A stretch of 21,381 nucleotides of DNA, taken from NCBI GenBank assembly GCA_009774155.1, contig VSNE01000008.1, positions 1 through 21,381 on the forward strand. Direction: 5' to 3'. A program made the translations under genes and the position numbers. Origin of the DNA: Lachnospiraceae bacterium. Its GTDB lineage: Bacteria; Bacillota; Clostridia; Lachnospirales; Lachnospiraceae. A model generated the notes under the pieces. The model saw only the letters and a list, made by a program, of their open reading frames with translations, was not told the origin of the DNA and searched no databases. Shown here in pieces: positions 7,613-14,612 of this stretch (its first letter is position 1; every line of letters starts with the position of its first letter).

Positions 7613-8965
7613 ATGGAAAAATGGTATGAAAGTGCGGTGTTCTATCACATGTATCCGCTGGGAATGCTGGGAGCGCCGAAATATAATAACGAGGAGGAAG
7701 TTGTACACCGTCTGCCGAAGCTTTTGCCCTGGGTGGACCATATTCAGAGGCTTGGCTGTACGGCTGTTTATATCGGGCCTTTGTTTGAATCCACATCCCA
7801 CGGATATGACACAAGGGATTATAAGCTGGTGGACAAACGTCTGGGAAGCAATGAGGACTTTAAGGAGTTTGTAAATTACTGCCATGCTGCAGGCGTCAGA
7901 GTGGTCGTGGACGGCGTGTTTAATCATACGGGCCGGGAATTCTGGGCATTTCAGGATATTCAGAAGAACCGGGAGTCTTCCGGATACTGCGGCTGGTACC
8001 AGGAACTGAGCTTTCAGGGAAATACCTGCTATAATGATGGATTCTGGTATAAGGCATGGAGAAATTGCTTTGAGCTGGCCAATCTGAATCTGCAGAATCA
8101 GGAGGTCAGAGAATATTTATTCGATGTGATCCGGTTTTGGATTCGGGAGTTTGATATAGACGGAATCCGCCTGGACTGTGCAGACTGCCTGGACTTTCAG
8201 TTTATGAAGGATATGCGCAGTATGACAGCCGGTGAAAAGGAAGATTTCTGGCTTATGGGAGAGGTGATCCATGGGGATTACAGCCGCTGGACCGGGCCGG
8301 ACATGCTTCATTCGGTAACCAATTACGAGCTGCATAAAGGTCTCTATTCCGGGCATAATGACCATAATTATTTTGAAATTGCCCATACCATCCGCAGGCA
8401 GTTTGATGAAAACGGCGGTATTTACCGGGGAAGACGGCTTTATTCCTTTGTAGACAATCATGATGTGGACAGGATTGCATCCAAGCTGAACGAGAAAAAG
8501 CATCTGCCGCTTGTATGGATGCTGCTGTATACGCTGCCGGGAATTCCTTCCATATATTATGGAAGCGAATGGGGCATTGAGGGACGCAAGGAGGGGCCGA
8601 ACGATGATCCTCTGCGTCCGGCGCTGGAACTAAAGGAGCTTTCCCTGAATCCTCCTGTGAAGGAGCTTCCAGAGCTTCTCTCTGTTCTCGGAAAACTGAA
8701 AAAGGAGTGTCCGTGTCTGTCGAAAGGGAGCTACCGGGAGCTGTACCTTCGGAACCGTCAGTATGCATATGCGGCAGTGCTTGGGGATCAGGCGGTTGTG
8801 GTGGCTGTGAACTGTGACGACGCTCCGGCAGCCTTTGAATTTCCGAATCCTGTTGGTAAGACTCACTGCAAAGATGTATTTTTGGGGTGTGAAAATACAG
8901 CGGAATGTGATAAAATAACCATATCATTAGAGGAAAACTCGGGCAGAATTTTTCTGTTCGACTAG
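7613..8965 (+). CDS. GH13 alpha-amylase-family glycoside hydrolase, cytoplasmic
   Basis: This is a retaining alpha-glucan-active enzyme of family GH13, 450 aa, without a signal peptide or a carbohydrate-binding module. The four GH13 regions are in order: DGVFNH (100-105), GIRLDCAD (184-191) with the nucleophile D188, LMGEV (215-219) with the acid/base E217, and FVDNHD (279-284) with the third acid D284. The barrel ends near LPGIPSIYYGSEWG, and a short beta domain closes the protein. The ATG at 7613 is chosen because AAGGAGG lies 9 nt upstream; the frame is open to an ATG at 7586, but that one is upstream of the ribosome site. The pairing with glgB suggests work on internal glycogen or imported maltodextrins. 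Exact specificity (amylase, neopullulanase or debranching) cannot be read from sequence. Confidence 0.9.
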   Translation: MEKWYESAVFYHMYPLGMLGAPKYNNEEEVVHRLPKLLPWVDHIQRLGCTAVYIGPLFESTSHGYDTRDYKLVDKRLGSNEDFKEFVNYCHAAGVRVVVDGVFNHTGREFWAFQDIQKNRESSGYCGWYQELSFQGNTCYNDGFWYKAWRNCFELANLNLQNQEVREYLFDVIRFWIREFDIDGIRLDCADCLDFQFMKDMRSMTAGEKEDFWLMGEVIHGDYSRWTGPDMLHSVTNYELHKGLYSGHNDHNYFEIAHTIRRQFDENGGIYRGRRLYSFVDNHDVDRIASKLNEKKHLPLVWMLLYTLPGIPSIYYGSEWGIEGRKEGPNDDPLRPALELKELSLNPPVKELPELLSVLGKLKKECPCLSKGSYRELYLRNRQYAYAAVLGDQAVVVAVNCDDAPAAFEFPNPVGKTHCKDVFLGCENTAECDKITISLEENSGRIFLFD

Positions 8966-8977
8966 AGGGGAAGACTT

Positions 8978-10912
8978 ATGGGAAAAAAACAAGTAAAGAC
9001 AAAAGTGGAAGAACGGCCGTGGTGTGCTGTCACCGATACGGATCAGTATCTCTTCGGACAGGGAACCCATTACGAGATTTATAAGAAGCTGGGGGCCCAT
9101 CCTGCAGAGTACAAGGGAGAGAAGGGAGTTTATTTTGCGGTATGGGCGCCAAATGCGAAAAGAGTGCGCGTAGTTGGGGAGTTTAACTGCTGGGGCACGG
9201 ACGGATATGAGATGACCCGTCTGGAGCCGCTTGGAATCTATGAGGTCTTTGTTCCGGAACTGGAAGAGGGCTGTATGTATAAATATCTGATTGAGACCCA
9301 GAAGGGAGAATACCTTTATAAAGCCGATCCCTTTGCTTTCTATGCAGAGAAGCGTCCGGGAAATGCTTCCAGAGTGGCGGATATTGATCACTTTACCTGG
9401 CATGATGAGAAGTGGATGGAAAAACGAAAAAGCTGGAACGGGCCGGAAGAGGCGATGTCCATTTATGAAGTACATCCAGGCTCCTGGAGGCGTCATGCCC
9501 ATGAGGACGGGGAAGACGGATATTATACTTACCGGGAATTCGCAGTAGAGCTGGCAAAATATGTAAAAGATATGGGTTATACTCATGTGGAGCTGATGGG
9601 GATTGCAGAGCATCCGTTTGACGGCTCCTGGGGTTATCAGGTGACCGGATATTTTGCGCCTACCTCCCGTCACGGCTCTCCCGCAGATTTTCAGTATTTG
9701 GTTGACTATCTGCATAAACGCAACATAGGAGTCATTCTGGACTGGGTGCCGGCACATTTTCCAAGGGACGGACATGGTCTGGCCAACTTTGACGGTACGC
9801 CGCTTTTTGAGCATCCGGACAGCCGCCGCGGAGAGCACCCGGACTGGGGAACCAAAATTTTCAATTATGAGAAATCCGAAGTGCGTAATTTTCTGATTGC
9901 CAATGCGCTGTACTGGATTCAGCATTATCATATTGACGGCCTGCGTGTGGATGCTGTTGCTTCTATGCTCTATCTGGACTATGGAAAAAGAGACGGGCAG
10001 TGGCTGCCGAACAAATACGGCGGAAACCAGAATCTGGAGGCCATCTGGTTCTTTAAACATCTGAATTCCATTATTAAGGGGAGAGAGGATGGTTCCATGA
10101 TTATCGCCGAGGAGTCTACGGCATGGCCGGGAGTGACCAAGGATGTGGAAGAAGACGGACTTGGCTTTAATTTCAAGTGGAATATGGGATGGATGAATGA
10201 TTTCCTGGAATATATGAAGCTGGACCCTTATTTCCGCAAGGACAATCATAATAAAATGACCTTTGCCATGAGCTATGCATGCAGCGAAAATTATATTCTT
10301 GTGCTGTCACATGATGAGGTAGTACATTTGAAATGCTCTATGCTGAATAAGATGCCGGGCTATCTGGATGACAAGTTCGCCAATCTGAGAGCCGGATATA
10401 CGTTTATGTTCGGACATCCCGGCAAGAAGCTTTTGTTTATGGGCAGTGAATTTGCACAGCTTCAGGAGTGGAGCGAGGCAAGAGAGCTTGACTGGTATCT
10501 GCTGAAGGAGGAGCGTCATCAGCAGATGCAGAGCTTTGTGAAGGCATTGCTTCATATGTATAAGAAGTACCGCTGTCTCTATGAGATGGACGACAGCTGG
10601 GACGGCTTTCAGTGGATCAATGCGGATGACTGTTTCCGCAGTATTTTCAGCTTTGTCCGTTACAGCAAGACAAAGAGAAAGAATCTTCTGTTTGTTGTGA
10701 ACTTTACGCCGATGGAGCGTCCGGATTACCGGGTAGGGGTTCCGAAGAAGAAAAAATATAAGCTGGTGCTGGACGGCGATGCGGCGGAATTCGGCGGAAA
10801 CGGCCGTGAAAAGCCGGAGGTATACGAGGCGAAGAAGGGCGAGTGCGACGGACAGAAATTTTATGTGGAGTATCCGTTGTCTCCGTATGGAATTGCAGTA
10901 TTTGAATTTTAG
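8978..10912 (+). CDS. glgB: 1,4-alpha-glucan (glycogen) branching enzyme GlgB
   Basis: This enzyme creates alpha-1,6 branches by transferring short alpha-1,4 chains during glycogen synthesis. It is 644 aa, normal for GlgB lacking the extra N-terminal domain. An N-terminal CBM48-type domain (VYFAVWAPNAKRVRVVGEFN, 51-70) is followed by the GH13 barrel: DWVPAHF (255-261), GLRVDAVASMLYLDY (321-335) with the nucleophile D325, IIAEEST (375-381) with acid/base E378, and LSHDEVVH (443-450) with D446. DGSWGYQVTGYFAPTSR and the LLFMGSEFAQ-type segment are also typical. AGAGGGGAAG overlapping the stop of the upstream GH13 gene serves the ATG 12 bp later, so the two are coupled. No glgC, glgD, glgA or glgP is nearby. 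Confidence 0.95.
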   Translation: MGKKQVKTKVEERPWCAVTDTDQYLFGQGTHYEIYKKLGAHPAEYKGEKGVYFAVWAPNAKRVRVVGEFNCWGTDGYEMTRLEPLGIYEVFVPELEEGCMYKYLIETQKGEYLYKADPFAFYAEKRPGNASRVADIDHFTWHDEKWMEKRKSWNGPEEAMSIYEVHPGSWRRHAHEDGEDGYYTYREFAVELAKYVKDMGYTHVELMGIAEHPFDGSWGYQVTGYFAPTSRHGSPADFQYLVDYLHKRNIGVILDWVPAHFPRDGHGLANFDGTPLFEHPDSRRGEHPDWGTKIFNYEKSEVRNFLIANALYWIQHYHIDGLRVDAVASMLYLDYGKRDGQWLPNKYGGNQNLEAIWFFKHLNSIIKGREDGSMIIAEESTAWPGVTKDVEEDGLGFNFKWNMGWMNDFLEYMKLDPYFRKDNHNKMTFAMSYACSENYILVLSHDEVVHLKCSMLNKMPGYLDDKFANLRAGYTFMFGHPGKKLLFMGSEFAQLQEWSEARELDWYLLKEERHQQMQSFVKALLHMYKKYRCLYEMDDSWDGFQWINADDCFRSIFSFVRYSKTKRKNLLFVVNFTPMERPDYRVGVPKKKKYKLVLDGDAAEFGGNGREKPEVYEAKKGECDGQKFYVEYPLSPYGIAVFEF

Positions 10913-10920
10913 ATAAGGAA

Positions 10921-10955
10921 GGCGGGAAGGTCTGAGAGCGGCCTCCCGCCGTTTT
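10921..10955 (+). terminator. intrinsic terminator after glgB
   Basis: GGCGGGA (10921-10927) pairs with TCCCGCC (10944-10950), with further pairing possible towards the loop, and GTTTT follows. It lies 8 bp after the glgB stop. Confidence 0.8.
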
Positions 10956-11070
10956 CGTATGACGGGCTGTGAGAAGTCCGGCGGAAGTCATAGTAGGCAG
11001 TCCCTGAAAAAATAGAGATAAATCGAAGGACTGAAAAGAGTTGAAAGATCATGCTGATTTTTTAAGTTTC

Positions 11071-11313
11071 TCATTCTTCTTTTGCCTGTCTGTTAATCGA
11101 ATTCCCACATAACGCCCCGTTGATGTAATAACCGGAGTCTTTGATGAACTTTTCCGTCCCCATATGACCGTATTTTGCAAAACCTTGTTGCTGGCAGGTG
11201 TTTTCTCCTGAAATTAACCAGCGATCACTTCTTTGAATTTTTTCGCCGCCGGATGCCGGTGTCTGATATCCATTTTCAAACCTCTCTCTTTTGTCGCTTT
11301 TTCCGTCTGTTCC
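11071..11313 (-). pseudogene. start-less C-terminal gene remnant, family not recognised
   Basis: On the minus strand the frame from 11313 down to a TGA at 11071-11073 is open for 80 codons, and an in-frame TAA lies immediately upstream (11314-11316). The translation looks like ordinary soluble protein. It includes RWLISGENTC (31-40), QQQGFAKYGHMGTEKF (41-56) and DSGYYINGALCGNSINR (59-75), with balanced charge, aromatic residues and two cysteines. There is no ATG, GTG or TTG in the first 50 codons; the only ATG (codon 51) has no close ribosome site and would leave 30 residues. The simplest reading is the 3' end of a gene whose 5' part has been lost. I do not recognise the family. It could still be a chance open frame. 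Confidence 0.4.
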
Positions 11314-11323
11314 TTATCTAAAC

Positions 11324-11380
11324 TTCAGTTTGTTTATTTTTTGTTCGGCAAAATCTATAAAAAAACGGATATAAACTGAA
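11324..11380. promoter_or_regulatory. inverted repeat upstream of the sugar ABC operon, candidate operator
   Basis: TTCAGTTT (11324-11331) and AAACTGAA (11373-11380) are perfect inverted copies 41 nt apart. The sequence between them continues as an imperfect T-rich/A-rich palindrome around TTCGGCAAAAT. It lies about 120 bp upstream of the binding-protein start codon, a position suitable for an AraC-family response regulator or another activator. There is no direct evidence of binding. Confidence 0.35.
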
Positions 11381-11452
11381 AAAGGCAGTTATATTGACTA
11401 AAAATTAGGGGGTATGGGACAAATTTCTCTATATCTTCACGAAAATCCTGAT

Positions 11453-11460
11453 GATAAAAT
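11453..11460 (+). promoter_or_regulatory. possible extended -10 element of the sugar locus
   Basis: TGATAAAAT (11452-11460) fits TGn followed by TAAAAT, a 5 of 6 match to the -10 consensus. No convincing -35 box is found at 16-18 nt upstream, which would be compatible with a promoter that needs an activator such as the locus's own AraC-type regulator. The resulting leader would be short (about 30 nt). Confidence 0.3.
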
Positions 11461-11496
11461 AAACTATCAACAAAAATACAGGAGGGAATGACAAAA

Positions 11497-12831
11497 ATGA
11501 CAAAAATGAAAAAAATTGCGGCAGGCAGTCTGGCAGCCTGCATGTTTCTGCTCACTGCCTGCGGAAAATCCGGCGGCTCAGCCGCAGTCCCCGGCGCATC
11601 GGAAGGCAGTTCGGAGACAGAGGCAGCCGGCGATAAGATTCCGCTGACACTCTGGCACATCCAGACCGGTACAATGAATGATGTGATCCAGGCTTCCGTA
11701 GATCGTTTTGTGGCGGAGAATCCGCAGTATGATGTTACCGTCGTGGAAAAGCAGAATGACAGCTATAAATCCGATCTGTCTCTGGCGATCAATGCGGGCA
11801 CCATGCCGGATGTATTTATTACCTGGGGCGGTCAGACTATGTATGACTATATTGATGAAGATCTGATCTACAATATTACAGATCTGATGAAGGAAAACGG
11901 CTATGCGGATCAGTTTGTGGACGCGGGAATTGCGCAGTGTTCATATAACGATTCCATTTATGCAGTTCCGGTAGAAAATATCTCGGTTGCCGGTATCTTC
12001 TATAATAAAGATGTATTCGCCAAATATAACCTGGAAGAGCCAACCACCATTGCAGAACTGGAAGCTGTCTGTGATACTTTGGTCTCCAACGGGGTTGCCC
12101 CCTTTGCACTGGCCAACTCTACACAGTGGACCGGTTCCATGTATTTTCAGTACCTGGCGACCCGCTACGGCGGTCTGGAACCCTTTGCGGACGCGGCGGC
12201 AGGGAATGGTTCCTTTGAAAATGATGCGTTTGTCTATGCCGGAAAGACCATCCAGGACTGGGTCAACAAAAAATATTTCTGCGATGGATTCAATGGCATG
12301 GATGATGATTCCGGCCAGGCGCGCATGCTGTTCTACTCCGGCAACGCAGCCATGGACCTGATGGGCTCCTGGTTCGTCAGTACCATCGCCGGAGAGAATC
12401 AGCCGTTTTTGGATGATGATAAACTGGGTTTCTTCCCGTTCCCGGCTCTGGAGGGGTCCAATGCAGACCCGAATCTCTGCCTGGGCACCATCGGTGACAA
12501 TCTGTACTGTGTATCCGCTTCCAGCAAAGATCCGGAAGGTGCGTTTCATCTGATCCAGTCTCTTCTGGATGAGCCGGCGCTTGCAGACCGTACAGCGAAC
12601 GGCAAGATCATCCCCCTGAAGAGTTTCACTTCCGACAATGAAGTAGTCAGTGAGGTTCTGGATACGGTCAACGGGGCTTCCGGCATCCAGCTCTGGTATG
12701 ATCAGTATCTGCCTGCGGAGGTTGCAGAGGTACATAAACAGACCAGCCAGGAGATCTTCGGGCTGACCATGACACCGGAGGAAGCTAATGCAGAACTGCA
12801 GTCTGCTATGACTGCTTATCTGAATAAGTAA
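11497..12831 (+). CDS. sugar ABC transporter substrate-binding lipoprotein (family 1)
   Basis: This is the extracellular solute receptor of a carbohydrate importer of the MalE/family 1 type. A lipoprotein signal is followed by the lipobox LLTAC with Cys at residue 22. The mature part shows ITLW-like TLWHIQTGT, a helix with VDRFVAENPQYDV, and the family-typical AINAGTMPDVFITWGG. GNAAMDLMGSW and the SSKDPEGAFHLIQSLLDEP segment near the C-terminus also fit. Three ATGs lie in a tandem ATGACAAAA-like repeat (11488, 11497, 11506). GGAGGG ends at 11486, one nt before the first ATG and 10 nt before the second, so 11497 is the best start. The neighbouring beta-xylosidase-like gene suggests xylo-oligosaccharides as ligand, which is an inference. 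Confidence 0.9.
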   Translation: MTKMKKIAAGSLAACMFLLTACGKSGGSAAVPGASEGSSETEAAGDKIPLTLWHIQTGTMNDVIQASVDRFVAENPQYDVTVVEKQNDSYKSDLSLAINAGTMPDVFITWGGQTMYDYIDEDLIYNITDLMKENGYADQFVDAGIAQCSYNDSIYAVPVENISVAGIFYNKDVFAKYNLEEPTTIAELEAVCDTLVSNGVAPFALANSTQWTGSMYFQYLATRYGGLEPFADAAAGNGSFENDAFVYAGKTIQDWVNKKYFCDGFNGMDDDSGQARMLFYSGNAAMDLMGSWFVSTIAGENQPFLDDDKLGFFPFPALEGSNADPNLCLGTIGDNLYCVSASSKDPEGAFHLIQSLLDEPALADRTANGKIIPLKSFTSDNEVVSEVLDTVNGASGIQLWYDQYLPAEVAEVHKQTSQEIFGLTMTPEEANAELQSAMTAYLNK

Positions 12832-12847
12832 AAAGGAGGGCTTCCTG

Positions 12848-13744
12848 ATGAGTAATGGAGCGTCCATGAGCCTGCGGCGTAAAAAGGAGACTGCTGTTGC
12901 TGCAGCGGTCTTCCTGGTTCCGGCGCTGCTGGTGATTGCAGTCTATATTATCTATCCGATCATTCAGTCCTTTATCACCAGCGGATATGACTGGAACGGC
13001 TATTCCAGCAACAAAGCGTTTATCGGACTGAAAAACTGGGCGGAACTGATCAAGGATAAGGTATTCTGGAACGCATTTAAAAACAATCTGTTGGTTATGG
13101 TGCTTTCTATTGTGATCCAGATGCCGATTGGCTTGGCGCTGGCCACTTTTCTGGATAAGGTGGGGAAAAAAGGAAATATCTGCAAGGTGATCTGGTTTAT
13201 TCCCATGCTGATGTCCTCAGTGGCCATCGGTTATCTGTTCCGGTACGCACTGGATGCCAATACCGGCTTTGTCACAGCGATCTCGAAATTCCTTGGCGGC
13301 GGCACGGTAGACCTTCTGGGCAACACAGGAACCGTTCTTGTCACCTGTATCTTTATCATCGCCTGGCAGTTTATTCCGTTCTATATGGTATATTATCTGG
13401 CCGGCTACAGCGGACTGCCCTCGGACATCCATGAGGCGGCGATGGTGGACGGAGCCACAGAGAGCCAGTATTTCTGGCAGGTATCTCTGCCTCTTTTGAA
13501 GCCGACGATCAAGAGTGCGGTTGTTTTGTCGATTGTGGGTTCTTTAAAATATTTTGATTTGGTGTATGTGCTGACGAACGGCGGTCCAAGCCATGCGTCC
13601 GAACTGATGGCAACCTATATGTATTCCAATGCCTTCAGTTCTTACCGTATGGGTTATGCGTCGGCGATCGCGTCCGGTATGTTTCTGCTGATCTCGGCCA
13701 TTGCCATTGTCACCATGCGGCTTTTGAACAGAAAGGAGGATTAG
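12848..13744 (+). CDS. sugar ABC transporter permease (MalF/UgpA type)
   Basis: This is one membrane half of the carbohydrate importer, 298 aa, with about six membrane segments starting at residues 16-38. The cytoplasmic EAA loop that docks the ATPase is HEAAMVDGATESQYFWQVSLP (about residues 195-215), in the expected place before the last two membrane spans. AAGGAGG 9-15 nt upstream supports the ATG, 16 bp after the binding-protein stop. As in most CUT1-type loci, the gene order is receptor, MalF-like, MalG-like. Confidence 0.92.
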   Translation: MSNGASMSLRRKKETAVAAAVFLVPALLVIAVYIIYPIIQSFITSGYDWNGYSSNKAFIGLKNWAELIKDKVFWNAFKNNLLVMVLSIVIQMPIGLALATFLDKVGKKGNICKVIWFIPMLMSSVAIGYLFRYALDANTGFVTAISKFLGGGTVDLLGNTGTVLVTCIFIIAWQFIPFYMVYYLAGYSGLPSDIHEAAMVDGATESQYFWQVSLPLLKPTIKSAVVLSIVGSLKYFDLVYVLTNGGPSHASELMATYMYSNAFSSYRMGYASAIASGMFLLISAIAIVTMRLLNRKED

Positions 13745-13747
13745 GAG

Positions 13748-14587
13748 ATGGCCGGTAGAAAAAAAGGCTTTCAGCCGTCGGCAGTTGTGATCGGCGCGCT
13801 GGTTGCCGTCTGGTTTCTGGTCTGCATGATTCCGTTTTTCTTTCTGATCATGTGTACCTTGAAAGAACAATTTGAACTGATGAACAACGGAGTGTTCTCC
13901 CTGCCGGAAGGGCTGTATCTGCAAAACTATATTGATGTATTTACGGGAGGCATCTGGAAGTATTTCTTCAACTCTGTTATAGTTATGGCAGTATCTCTTG
14001 TGATCCTGCTGGCACTCAGCGCGCTGGCGGCCTATCCGCTTTCCCGCTGGACTTTCCGCCTGAACAAGCCGATTTATTCGCTGATCGTGGCATGTATGTC
14101 CGTGCCGATCCATGTGACGCTGCTTCCGATCTTCATGATGGCTGTCCGGACAGGCATGTATGACAGTATCTGGGCGCTGGTGGGTCCTTATGTGGCGTTC
14201 AACCTGCCGATTTCCGTCTTTATTTTGACGACCTTTATGGCGACCATACCGAAAGATCTGGAGGAGGCGGCGAAGATTGACGGCTGCAGTCTGTACGGAA
14301 TTTTCTGGAGGATCATGCTGCCTCTGGTAAAACCGGGCCTGGCGACGCTGGTGATCTACGATGGAGTCAATATCTGGAATGAGTTCAGCTTTGCGCTGAC
14401 TTTGACGCAGACAGCCGGCAACCGGACACTGCCTCTGGCAGTGCAGGAGTTCCAGGGACAGTATTCCATGAACATACCCATGATTATGACCGTACTGTTT
14501 ATCTCCATTCTGCCAATGGTCATTGTCTTTATCTTTGGTCAGGATAAACTGATCAAGGGTATGATGGCAGGTGCGGTCAAAGGTTAA
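13748..14587 (+). CDS. sugar ABC transporter permease (MalG/UgpE type)
   Basis: This is the second membrane half of the importer, 279 aa, with about six membrane segments. The EAA loop is LEEAAKIDGCSLYGIFWRI (171-189), followed by LPLVKPGLAT, typical of MalG-like subunits. The ribosome site overlaps the end of the preceding permease gene and the gap is only 3 bp, so translation is coupled. No ATP-binding subunit is encoded in this locus. A shared MsmK/UgpC-type ATPase encoded elsewhere is the usual arrangement in such Firmicutes. Confidence 0.93.
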   Translation: MAGRKKGFQPSAVVIGALVAVWFLVCMIPFFFLIMCTLKEQFELMNNGVFSLPEGLYLQNYIDVFTGGIWKYFFNSVIVMAVSLVILLALSALAAYPLSRWTFRLNKPIYSLIVACMSVPIHVTLLPIFMMAVRTGMYDSIWALVGPYVAFNLPISVFILTTFMATIPKDLEEAAKIDGCSLYGIFWRIMLPLVKPGLATLVIYDGVNIWNEFSFALTLTQTAGNRTLPLAVQEFQGQYSMNIPMIMTVLFISILPMVIVFIFGQDKLIKGMMAGAVKG

Positions 14588-14612
14588 TCTGTGATAATGG
14601 AGTGATAAGAAG

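Larger units (their letters stand above)
10957..11487. other. 540-bp gap between the glgB unit and the sugar locus
   Basis: No complete gene is visible here. It contains a start-less minus-strand coding-like frame (11071-11313), a widely spaced short inverted repeat (CAGTCC at 10998-11003 with GGACTG at 11028-11033, 24-nt loop), and a palindromic AT-rich element (11324-11380). The last 100 bp are AT-rich leader or promoter sequence of the following operon. The stretch 10957-11070 shows nothing else I can name. Confidence 0.7.

Noticed and set aside
6928..8679. Twenty-base identical direct repeat (6928-6947 and 8660-8679) in telA and the GH13 gene
   Set aside because: Both copies encode the peptide KELPELL in frame with common codons, inside well-conserved unrelated genes. 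Chance convergence is more likely than recombination.
8927..10249. Minus-strand open frame of 440 codons opposite glgB
   Set aside because: It lies entirely antisense to a gene with clear catalytic motifs, has no recognisable domain, and its composition is that of a reverse-complement shadow.
11049..11273. Minus-strand ATG at 11273 with a GAGAGG ribosome-like site, 19 codons, a TAA, then 54 more open codons
   Set aside because: The start looks reasonable, but the frame has an internal stop and a less protein-like composition (very basic, few aromatics) than the overlapping start-less frame at 11071-11313.
11394..11418. TTGACT considered as the -35 of the sugar operon promoter
   Set aside because: The only TAT-like hexamer downstream (TATGGG at 11413) leaves a 13-nt spacer, and at 17 nt the sequence is GGACAA.
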